Under the pieces are notes generated by a model. That model made no database searches and was not told the DNA's origin. It saw only the letters and a program-made list of their open reading frames with translations. 5,384 nt of DNA from Spirochaetaceae bacterium (GTDB lineage Bacteria; Spirochaetota; Spirochaetia; Treponematales; Breznakiellaceae), in assembly GCA_031265015.1 (NCBI GenBank), contig JAISDG010000146.1:1-5384 (forward strand), read 5' to 3'. This document shows, one piece after another, positions 1-5,034 of this stretch. A program made the position numbers and the translations under genes. Positions within the stretch are counted from its first letter, which is position 1. Every line of letters starts with the position of its first letter.

Positions 1-212
1 GCGTCCAGCAGGGCTTGCAGCCGGGAAAAATCCCTCCGGTCTATCGCTTCCATAAGCTCCCTCTGTACCGCTGGGTTCCGCTTCGCGGGCTTGTTTTGCG
101 CCAGAAGCCCGCCTTGCGCTACAAACTCGCTTTGTACCGCAAACTCGCTTTGCGTTGCGGCCGGAAAGGCGAGGATACAGAACGCCGTAACGGCGGATAA
201 CGCTTTTTTCAT
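1..212 (-). CDS. Exported protein, probable ankyrin-repeat type (N-terminal part only)
   Basis: The 5' end of a minus-strand gene is visible as 70 codons plus two bases; the rest lies beyond the left edge. ATG at 212-210 is preceded by a strong ribosome binding site, GGGAGGAA (complement of 216-223), with the GGAGG core 5 bases from the start. Residues 1-20 (MKKALSAVTAFCILAFPAAT) form a Sec-type signal peptide: two lysines, a hydrophobic core and small residues at the likely cleavage point. No lipobox cysteine is suitably placed, so export to the periplasm or beyond is more likely than lipidation. Residues 21-47 are a low-complexity linker with a duplicated QSEF. Residues 48-71 (AVQRELMEAIDRRDFSRLQALLDA) resemble the first helix pair of an ankyrin repeat, as in 'L.EAI..GD...V..LL.AGAD'. 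The ankyrin call rests on one partial repeat; another helical repeat is possible. The function is unknown. Confidence 0.7.
   Translation of the reverse strand, partial: MKKALSAVTAFCILAFPAATQSEFAVQSEFVAQGGLLAQNKPAKRNPAVQRELMEAIDRRDFSRLQALLD
122..152. repeat. 13-base direct repeat, 18-base period, inside the exported-protein gene
   Basis: CAAACTCGCTTTG occurs at 122-134 and again at 140-152. Each copy is itself a small dyad (CAAA/TTTG around CTCGC). In protein this gives a six-residue duplication (QSEFAV then QSEFVA) in the linker after the signal peptide. It looks like an in-frame duplication in a region under little constraint. Confidence 0.7.
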
Positions 213-263
213 GGCTTCCTCCCGGAACAGCCCGGATATTCGATGGGATCCTTCATGGAAATC

Positions 264-292
264 AGGATAGCTGATAAAATCGTTTTAATGAA
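264..292 (-). promoter_or_regulatory. Weak candidate promoter for the exported-protein gene
   Basis: Read on the minus strand, TTCATT (287-292) and TATCCT (264-269) are separated by 17 bases, in the AT-richer part of the gap upstream of the gene starting at 212. Both hexamers match the sigma-70 consensus only partly (three and four of six). The call rests on spacing and position. Confidence 0.3.
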
Positions 293-354
293 GCTCCTCC
301 TCCATACTGGCGGCGCTTCCTGTTCCGTGTCATGAGCGGAGGCAATGCGAGGGC

Positions 355-384
355 TGGACACGGGGAAGGCATTTCTGGTATAGT
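355..384 (+). promoter_or_regulatory. Sigma-70-type promoter of the tRNA-Cys gene
   Basis: TGGACA (355-360) and TATAGT (379-384) are separated by 18 bases, and the -10 is preceded by TGG, giving an extended -10 (TGGTATAGT). The expected start of transcription is near 391, only a few bases before the mature tRNA 5' end at 395, as is common for single tRNA genes. Confidence 0.6.
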
Positions 385-394
385 CGGAGTATGC

Positions 395-466
395 GGCGCC
401 GTACCCAAGCGGTAAGGGAGAGGTCTGCAAAACCTTTATGCGTGCGTTCGATTCGCACCGGCGCCT
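395..466 (+). tRNA. tRNA-Cys, anticodon GCA
   Basis: A complete 72-base cloverleaf is visible. The acceptor stem GGCGCCG (395-401) pairs perfectly with CGGCGCC (459-465). The D arm has CCC (404-406) with GGG (416-418) and an A13/A22 mismatch, also found in E. coli tRNA-Cys. The anticodon stem GAGGT/ACCTT (420-424 and 432-436) encloses loop CTGCAAA (425-431), with anticodon GCA at 427-429. The T arm GTGCG/CGCAC encloses TTCGATT (447-453). The discriminator base is U (466), a cysteine identity element in bacteria. The 3' CCA is not encoded (TACC follows), so a CCA-adding enzyme must complete it. The product reads cysteine codons UGC and UGU. Confidence 0.97.
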
Positions 467-662
467 TACCCGGGAAATTTCCCCCATTTCTTGCTTTATA
501 TAGAGTTGGCGCCGGCTGTGAAAACAGCGGCGTTCCGGCGGCGGGTCAAAGATCCCCCGGAAAACCACCACGATCCGTGCCGGAGGTAAAATCCTCTGAC
601 AATGCCAGGATCTTCTCCCGGCCCCCTCCCCATCTTCTCCTTCCCGGTATATACTTAGGCTT
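467..662. other. Intergenic region between tRNA-Cys and purD: palindrome and hairpin, no gene
   Basis: No credible coding frame was found on either strand. Two structures are visible. GGGAAATTTCCC (472-483) is a perfect 12-base palindrome six bases after the tRNA. The second is an imperfect hairpin at about 509-533, with arms GCGCC-G-GCTGT and ACAGC-GGCGT (one bulged G) closing on a GAAA loop (520-523). Neither is followed by a T run, so neither is a clear intrinsic terminator. The palindrome could still mark the 3' end of tRNA transcription or be processed. Confidence 0.5.
650..655 (+). promoter_or_regulatory. Candidate -10 element of purD, very close to the start codon
   Basis: TATACT (650-655, five of six consensus bases) ends seven bases before the purD ATG at 663, so initiation would fall at about 662-663. 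No good -35 hexamer is seen 16-18 bases upstream, where the sequence is C-rich. Upstream of the ATG only AGG (657-659) could serve as a weak, closely spaced ribosome binding site. Confidence 0.35.
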
Positions 663-2087
663 ATGAAGATTCTGGTGATCGGTTCCGGGGGAAGGGAACA
701 CGCCATAGTGTGGAAGCTTGCCCGGTCCGAAGGGGTGGAAAAAATCTACGCCGCGCCGGGTAACGGCGGGACCGCCAAGGCTCCCTCCGGGAGCCGGGTT
801 TCCGGAGGAAGCCAGGTTTCCGGTTTTGACGATCCCGCCGGCGGGCCGGAGTGGGAAAACGTGGACCTCTTCGGGCGGGACCCGGCGGAAGAAGAAATCC
901 AGGAAGCGCTGATCCGCTATGTTGTCAGGGAAGGAATTGATCTAACCGTGGTGGGACCCGAAGCGCCCCTGGCGGCGGGCATTGTCGACCGTTTCCGCGG
1001 GGCGGGGCTGGCCGTCGCCGGTCCCGGATCCGCCGCGGCCCGGCTGGAGGCAAGCAAGACCTACGCGAAATCCTTCATGGAAAAATACGGTGTCCGCACC
1101 GCCCGGTACCTTGCCTGCGCGGATCCGGCGGAAGCCCTGGCCGCGGTAAGGGCCCACTTTGATTTCCCTTCCGCCGGTAAAAGCGCCCCCGCGCCGCATT
1201 CCGCGCCGCCTCCCCTGGTGATCAAGGCCGACGGACTGGCCGCGGGTAAAGGGGTGGTCATTGCCGAAAACCTTCGAACCGCCGAAGAAACCGTTGCCGC
1301 TTTTATGCGGGACGGTTCCCTGGGGGACGCGGGAAAAAACATCGTCCTGGAAGAATTTTTACAGGGACCGGAAGTATCGGTTCTGGCCGCGGTAAGCGTT
1401 ATCCCCGGCCGAAGCGGCGTGATCCTTCCCTTTGTGTCCGCCCGGGACCACAAGCGCCGTTTTGACCGGGACAGGGGACCCAACACCGGGGGCATGGGGG
1501 CAATTGCTCCCGCGCCGGGTTTTAACGCCGCCCTGGAGCGGGATTTTGAGGAAGCGATCCTGGCGCCCACCTTACAGGGAATGGAGGCGGAAGGATTTGA
1601 TTACCGGGGATTTATTTTTTTCGGCCTTTTGCTGCAAAACGGCCGGTGTTACCTTTTGGAATACAATGTACGGCTGGGGGATCCTGAAACCCAGGCGGTG
1701 CTGCCCCTGATGGATTCCGATTTTGCCGAACTGTGCGCCGCCATAGAAAACGGTACGCTGGCGGACTTTCACCTGGCCTGGAAACCCGGCGCCGTCTGCG
1801 CGCCGGTGGCGGTAGCCGCCGGGTATCCCGGGGGATACCGCCGGGGCGACCCGATAGCGTTTAACGAAGCGGCCTTTGCCAAAACCACGGCGGTATGTTT
1901 TGCCGCCGGAGCGGTCCGCGGCGCCGGGGGGCCCGAAGGCTCGGGGCTGCGGACCGCGGGAGGCCGGGTGCTGACCGTGTCCGCCTATGGGGCGGACGGG
2001 GCGGAAGCCCGGGCCAGGGCGTACCGGGCCCTGGAAACGGTGCACTTTGAAGGCATGGACTACCGCCGGGACATCGGAGAGCTTTAA
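663..2087 (+). CDS. purD: Phosphoribosylamine-glycine ligase (GAR synthetase)
   Basis: Cytoplasmic enzyme of the second step of purine synthesis: 5-phosphoribosylamine + glycine + ATP gives glycinamide ribonucleotide. The start is fixed by the family N-terminus MKILVIGSGGREHA. In order: the N domain with PGNGGTA (32-38) and VVGPEAPLAAGIVD (96-109); the ATP-grasp domain with VIKADGLAAGKGVVIA (186-201), LEEFLQGPEVSVLA (229-242), RGPNTGGMGA (271-280) and the metal/ATP site EYNVRLGDPETQ (333-344); and the C domain with GYPGGY (387-392) and GGRVLTVSAYG (433-443). At 474 residues it is about 45 longer than the usual 420-430. Extra sequence lies at about 39-65 (Gly/Ser-rich, with an internal duplication), 166-183 (Pro/Ala-rich, before the ATP-grasp strand) and about 416-430. 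All catalytic motifs are present, so it should be active. The ribosome binding site is poor and the mRNA may be leaderless. The CNNM gene follows after 49 bases. Confidence 0.97.
   Translation: MKILVIGSGGREHAIVWKLARSEGVEKIYAAPGNGGTAKAPSGSRVSGGSQVSGFDDPAGGPEWENVDLFGRDPAEEEIQEALIRYVVREGIDLTVVGPEAPLAAGIVDRFRGAGLAVAGPGSAAARLEASKTYAKSFMEKYGVRTARYLACADPAEALAAVRAHFDFPSAGKSAPAPHSAPPPLVIKADGLAAGKGVVIAENLRTAEETVAAFMRDGSLGDAGKNIVLEEFLQGPEVSVLAAVSVIPGRSGVILPFVSARDHKRRFDRDRGPNTGGMGAIAPAPGFNAALERDFEEAILAPTLQGMEAEGFDYRGFIFFGLLLQNGRCYLLEYNVRLGDPETQAVLPLMDSDFAELCAAIENGTLADFHLAWKPGAVCAPVAVAAGYPGGYRRGDPIAFNEAAFAKTTAVCFAAGAVRGAGGPEGSGLRTAGGRVLTVSAYGADGAEARARAYRALETVHFEGMDYRRDIGEL
792..823. repeat. 14-base direct repeat, 18-base period, in the purD N-terminal insertion
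   Basis: AGCCGGGTTTCCGG (792-805) and AGCCAGGTTTCCGG (810-823) differ at one base. The duplication encodes the six-residue pair SRVSGG and SQVSGF inside the part of PurD that ordinary family members lack. It suggests the insertion grew by in-frame duplication. Confidence 0.75.
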
Positions 2088-2137
2088 TGATCTTTTCACC
2101 GCGGGTACGCCCGCAGACAGGGGCATGCGAGGCATAA
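2087..2137 (+). CDS. Possible 16-codon leader peptide linking purD and the CNNM gene
   Basis: A short frame, MIFSPRVRPQTGACEA, starts with an ATG sharing its A with the purD stop (TAATG, 2085-2089). It ends with TAA sharing its last A with the next gene's ATG (TAATG, 2135-2139). GGAG at 2076-2079 lies seven bases before this ATG, good ribosome binding site spacing. The arrangement would let ribosomes pass from purD through the leader to the downstream start by reinitiation. The peptide resembles nothing I recognise and the frame is short enough to arise by chance, so this is a candidate only. Confidence 0.25.
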   Translation: MIFSPRVRPQTGACEA

Positions 2138-3495
2138 TGGATCCCATCTTTTGGCAGCTGCTGCTCCAGCTGGCCCTGATTGGCTGTAACGCCGTTTTTG
2201 CCTGCGCGGAAATAGCCCTTATTTCCGTCAATACCGTTAAACTGGAAAAGCTTTCCCGGGGGGGCAGCCGCCGGGCCCAGCGGGTCCTCAAGCTGACCGG
2301 ACAGCCGGCAAAGTTTCTTGCCACCATCCAGGTGGGAATTACCCTGGCGGGTTTTCTGGGCAGCGCCTTTGCCGCGGATAATTTTTCCGGCAGGCTTACC
2401 GCCGCGTTTACCAGGGCGGGAACCGGCATCCCCGAAAAAGTCATCGCCACCGTATCCCTGGTACTGATCACGCTGATACTTTCATTCTTTACCCTGGTAT
2501 TGGGGGAACTGGTTCCCAAACGGATAGCGATGCGCAAGGCGGAAAAGCTTGCCTTTGCCATGATTTCGATGATCACTATCATTTCCCGGATCTTCGCGCC
2601 GGTGGTGTGGCTTCTTACCAAATCCACCAACGTGCTGCTCAGGCTTTTCGGCATTGATCCGGAAGCGGAGGAACAGGCGGTAACCGAAGAGGAGATCCGC
2701 CTTCTTATCGATTCGGGCAGCGCCAGAGGTTCCATCACTCCGGGGGAAAAAGAATTTATCCATAACGTCTTTGAGTTTAACGATAAAACCGCGGAAGAAG
2801 TGATGACCCACCGCCGGGACGCGGTGATCCTTCGCCTTAAGGACAATGACGAAAGCTGGGAAAAAACGATCATTAAAAACAGGCACAGCTTTTATCCGGT
2901 CTGCGGGGATACGGTGGACGACATCAGGGGGGTGTTGAGCGCCAAGGATTACCTGGGCCTTAAGGACAGAAGCCGGAAAACGGTGATGGAAAAAGCGGTC
3001 CGGCCCCCCCAGTTAACGCCCAGTACCGTGGGAACCCACGTGCTGTTCAGGAAGATGAAAGCCCGCCGCAGCCACTTTGCCATGGTGCTGGATGAATACG
3101 GCAGCCTGGACGGGATTATCACCATGAACGATCTTTTGGAGGAACTGGTGGGGGATCTTGCCGGCGAAGACGGCAAAGCCGATCTGCCCCTGATCGAAAA
3201 ACAGGCCCCGGGCCTCTGGCGGGTAAGCGGCGCGGCCTCCCTGGACAAGCTGGGAAAGGAAACGGGGGTTTCCTTTCCCGCGGAAAACTACGATACCTTC
3301 GGGGGCTTTGTCTTTACGCTGCTTGGCCGGGTTCCCGATGACGGTGAACGCTGCGAGCTTGAATACCCGGAAATGCCCGGGCCCGGAGCGGAGAACGGCC
3401 GGGGCCTTCGCATTACCGTTACAAAGATACAGCATCATCGTCTGGTATCGGCGCTGGTGCGGCTGACTTCATCCCCCAGTCAAGCTTCCTCGTAA
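2137..3495 (+). CDS. CNNM/HlyC-CorC family membrane protein (DUF21 + CBS pair + CorC_HlyC domain)
   Basis: A 452-residue inner-membrane protein of the family often annotated 'hemolysin'; studied members such as CorB/CorC and the CNNM proteins act in Mg2+/Co2+ transport. Residues 1-165 form the DUF21 membrane domain with hydrophobic segments at about 5-30, 60-82, 102-127 and 137-162, and family motifs CAEIALISVN (23-32), TIQVGITLAGFLGSAFAA (63-80) and GELVPKRIA (123-131). The CBS pair spans about 222-340: VMTHRRDAV (222-230) opens CBS1, and VLDEYGSLDGIITMNDLLEEL (317-337) is the CBS2 signature. The CorC_HlyC domain is about 352-435, with FGGFVFTLLGRVP (388-400). ATG 2137 is chosen over in-frame ATG 2125 because GAGG (2129-2132) lies 4 bases upstream, whereas the AGGGG before 2125 is only one base away. 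It is probably co-transcribed with purD. Substrate and direction are not shown; cytolytic activity should not be assumed. The 3' end overlaps creD. Confidence 0.92.
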   Translation: MDPIFWQLLLQLALIGCNAVFACAEIALISVNTVKLEKLSRGGSRRAQRVLKLTGQPAKFLATIQVGITLAGFLGSAFAADNFSGRLTAAFTRAGTGIPEKVIATVSLVLITLILSFFTLVLGELVPKRIAMRKAEKLAFAMISMITIISRIFAPVVWLLTKSTNVLLRLFGIDPEAEEQAVTEEEIRLLIDSGSARGSITPGEKEFIHNVFEFNDKTAEEVMTHRRDAVILRLKDNDESWEKTIIKNRHSFYPVCGDTVDDIRGVLSAKDYLGLKDRSRKTVMEKAVRPPQLTPSTVGTHVLFRKMKARRSHFAMVLDEYGSLDGIITMNDLLEELVGDLAGEDGKADLPLIEKQAPGLWRVSGAASLDKLGKETGVSFPAENYDTFGGFVFTLLGRVPDDGERCELEYPEMPGPGAENGRGLRITVTKIQHHRLVSALVRLTSSPSQASS

Positions 3496-4789
3496 GGAAC
3501 ATCACCAGAGCTACGATGCTGAAGGTTCCGACGGAACCGGCAAGCAGCGCCCAGTCTTCCGACTGCAGGGTAAAGTACAAAAACGAATAGCAGAGGAGCA
3601 TAATAAAACCCATGATCCAGCTTTTGCCCCAGGCTCCCAGCAGGGACCGGGAATAGAAGGCCGTCATGGCGATGACTGAGGCGGCGGAAATAAGATAGGC
3701 CATCCCGAAATTCATGTGTTCCGAAAATGACAACAGCAGAAGGTAGAACACCGCGTTGCCAAGTCCCGCCAGAAGGTACTGTACGGGATGAATGTCCCGG
3801 CGCAGAAAAATCTCGAACAGAAAAAAACTCAGGAACGGGATCACGATAAAAAGCAGGGCGTATTTTACCGCCCGGGTATTTACATCGTAATGATCCAGGG
3901 CCTTGAAAAAGTCTACCCCAAAACTGTTGTTCCCAAAGGACATCCCGTTTTGGGAGGAATTTGTTTCGCCTTCTTTCCAGGCCAGGGGTATGTTCCGGCT
4001 CAGGTGGCTTATCTCCCACCGGGCGCCGAAACCGCTTTCGGTAAGCTTGTGGGAAACGGGAAGATACGCTCCCTTGAATGATGGCGCGGGCCAGTCGGCG
4101 TTGACCTCAAAGACGCTGTCTTCCCCTACGGGAACCATCCACAGGGACTTCCCCCCCTGGGCCTCCAGGATAATGTCGAAACTGTTGATCCCCTGTTTCT
4201 GCGGTGCGGCGGCGCGGATTCCCCCGGCGGCAAAACCCAGATCCCCGGGCAGGAATTCCAGTCCGCCGGCGTTCCAGGCCGCGGTGGTAACGCCCCTGAT
4301 TCCCCGCTGGCTTGACAGGGTGATGACCAGTTCCGCTTTTTCGGGGAACGCTGTCTGGCCCGGCAGTAGTTCTTTTTCCAGAATTCCGGAATCAAAGAAT
4401 CCGCTCAGATGAACCGTCCCCGTAAAGAGGGGCACGGAAAAAATACCCCGCCGTTTTATTTCAGTCCCCAGCTCCGTCCTGCCCAGCAGTTCCTTCGGTA
4501 CCGTCCAAAGATAAAAGGCGGTTTCCTGGATTTTGGTTTCCTCTTCCCTGCCGGTCCTGGTTTTGATTTCTTTCCGTTCCACGCATGGGATGCGCAGCAG
4601 CGGCCCCTGGATCACAAATTCCTCCCCCCAGGACCGCATAATCTCCTCTTCAACTTCCATGGCCCGGTTCTTTCTTTCCCAGATGATATTCCGGATCATT
4701 CCCGTGGGAATCAAAAAAAGCAGAACCAGCGCCAGCAGGAGAAATACCTTAAATCCCCTGGAACTGCTTATGGCCCGTATTCCGTTCAT
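3419..4789 (-). CDS. creD: CreD-family inner-membrane protein
   Basis: A 456-residue protein, close to E. coli CreD (about 450). CreD is a Cre-regulon inner-membrane protein of unknown biochemical role, linked in enterobacteria to envelope integrity and colicin E2 tolerance, and in Aeromonas and Pseudomonas relatives to beta-lactam response. One hydrophobic segment lies at 13-29, a large presumably periplasmic domain at about 31-308, and five segments at about 310-328, 335-356, 360-380, 390-408 and 412-434. Motifs I recognise from the family are QGPLLRIP (61-68), FFKALDHYDVNTRAVKY (294-310), HPVQYLLAGLGNAVFYLLLL (334-353), SEHMNFGMAYLI (356-367), LQSEDWALL (408-416) and LTRKLDW (432-438). Start 4789 is preceded by GAGGAG six bases upstream; the frame could begin at 4894, but that extension would be translated tandem repeat. 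The gene runs away from the CreB-like regulator and overlaps the CNNM gene tail to tail by 77 bases. Confidence 0.95.
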   Translation of the reverse strand: MNGIRAISSSRGFKVFLLLALVLLFLIPTGMIRNIIWERKNRAMEVEEEIMRSWGEEFVIQGPLLRIPCVERKEIKTRTGREEETKIQETAFYLWTVPKELLGRTELGTEIKRRGIFSVPLFTGTVHLSGFFDSGILEKELLPGQTAFPEKAELVITLSSQRGIRGVTTAAWNAGGLEFLPGDLGFAAGGIRAAAPQKQGINSFDIILEAQGGKSLWMVPVGEDSVFEVNADWPAPSFKGAYLPVSHKLTESGFGARWEISHLSRNIPLAWKEGETNSSQNGMSFGNNSFGVDFFKALDHYDVNTRAVKYALLFIVIPFLSFFLFEIFLRRDIHPVQYLLAGLGNAVFYLLLLSFSEHMNFGMAYLISAASVIAMTAFYSRSLLGAWGKSWIMGFIMLLCYSFLYFTLQSEDWALLAGSVGTFSIVALVMFLTRKLDWGMKSAAPAPIPDDDAVSL

Positions 4790-4795
4790 ATCGTA

Positions 4796-4801
4796 CTCCT
4801 C
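4796..4801 (-). promoter_or_regulatory. Ribosome binding site of creD
   Basis: The complement reads GAGGAG, six bases before the ATG at 4789. This strong site decides the start against in-frame upstream ATGs, the furthest at 4894. Confidence 0.8.
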
Positions 4802-4815
4802 TAAAAACCCGCGGC

Positions 4816-4847
4816 GATATACCGCAGCAGCATACCGCAGCAGCATA
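4816..4847 (-). promoter_or_regulatory. Candidate -10 elements for creD
   Basis: Read on the minus strand, TATGCT occurs at 4842-4847 and 4829-4834, and TATATC at 4816-4821. Each matches TATAAT at four of six positions. For the first, a -35 would fall at 4865-4870, inside the CreB-like box and without a consensus hexamer, as expected of an activator-dependent promoter. Which element is used cannot be decided from sequence. Confidence 0.25.
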
Positions 4848-4877
4848 CCGCGGCGATACCGCGGTGATACCGCGGTG
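4819..4877. repeat. Tandem repeat upstream of creD: two 13-base and three 11-base units
   Basis: ATACCGCAGCAGC occurs at 4819-4831 and 4832-4844. It is followed by ATACCGCGGCG (4845-4855) and ATACCGCGGTG (4856-4866 and 4867-4877). All units share the core ATACCGC. The 11-base units place the core at about one turn of the helix, and the last two contain the palindrome ACCGCGGT. It lies 30 bases upstream of the creD ATG and is probably in the promoter/leader region rather than coding. Confidence 0.85.
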
Positions 4878-4879
4878 AA
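4853..4879 (-). promoter_or_regulatory. CreB-like binding boxes upstream of creD
   Basis: On the minus strand, TTCAC (4879-4875), six bases, ATCAC (4868-4864), six bases, ATCGC (4857-4853). The enterobacterial CreB tag is TTCAC-N6-TTCAC. The first pair matches it at nine of ten defined positions with exact spacing, and a degenerate third half-site continues the 11-base phase. The position upstream of creD, beside a CreB-like regulator, supports a functional reading. The match coincides with the tandem repeat and the consensus comes from distant bacteria, so this remains inference. Confidence 0.45.
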
Positions 4880-4948
4880 TTGGAAGGAAACCAACGGTTC
4901 CCGCTTTATGTTTTCGGTTCCGATTGCGGCGGAATGACGGCCTCATTA

Positions 4949-4990
4949 CGGCAAAATTCGGGCATTTGCGGAAAAGGGCCGTTTTTGCCG
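4949..4990. repeat. 8-base inverted repeat upstream of the response-regulator promoter
   Basis: CGGCAAAA (4949-4956) and TTTTGCCG (4983-4990) are perfect reverse complements separated by 26 bases. The right arm ends 10 bases before the candidate -35 at 5001. It could be an operator or a loose hairpin; there is no terminator-like T run after a compact stem. Confidence 0.5.
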
Positions 4991-5000
4991 GGGGAACGCT

Positions 5001-5028
5001 TTGCTTTTACCCGGCGGTTCCATATAAT
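5001..5028 (+). promoter_or_regulatory. Promoter of the response-regulator gene, apparently giving a leaderless mRNA
   Basis: TATAAT (5023-5028) is a perfect -10 hexamer. TTGCTT (5001-5006) lies 16 bases upstream as a weak -35. The predicted first transcribed base is about 5035, the A of the gene's ATG. No ribosome binding site is seen in the few bases before the start. Confidence 0.6.
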
Positions 5029-5034
5029 GAAACC

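Noticed and set aside
472..483. GGGAAATTTCCC as an intrinsic terminator of tRNA-Cys
   Set aside because: The stem is at most four pairs with a four-base loop and is followed by C and mixed bases rather than a T run; it is kept only as a noted palindrome.
209..706. A 165-codon minus-strand frame spanning the tRNA and intergenic region
   Set aside because: It crosses the tRNA-Cys gene and the purD start, has no recognisable domain and no supporting start signal.
1822..1839. Perfect inverted repeat GGTATCCC/GGGATACC
   Set aside because: It lies within the conserved GYPGGY motif of purD, has only a two-base interval and no T run, so it is better explained by codon choice than by a terminator or operator.
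1987..2136. Upstream extension of the CNNM gene into purD
   Set aside because: The extra residues are purD sequence read in another frame and precede the natural DUF21 start; ATG 2137 fits the family N-terminus and has a usable ribosome binding site.
1572..2873. A 433-codon open frame on the minus strand
   Set aside because: It lies antisense to the end of purD and much of the CNNM gene, both with clear family motifs. Its translation is Arg/Ser-rich without a recognisable domain. Long antisense frames are expected in GC-rich coding DNA.
4819..4877. The tandem repeat as a CRISPR array or iteron origin
   Set aside because: The units are 11-13 bases with no spacers, and there are no cas, rep or dnaA-type genes or DnaA-box clusters nearby.
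4790..4894. N-terminal extension of CreD by 35 residues from the ATG at 4894
   Set aside because: It would translate the tandem repeat, makes the protein longer than the family and bypasses the well-placed GAGGAG before 4789.
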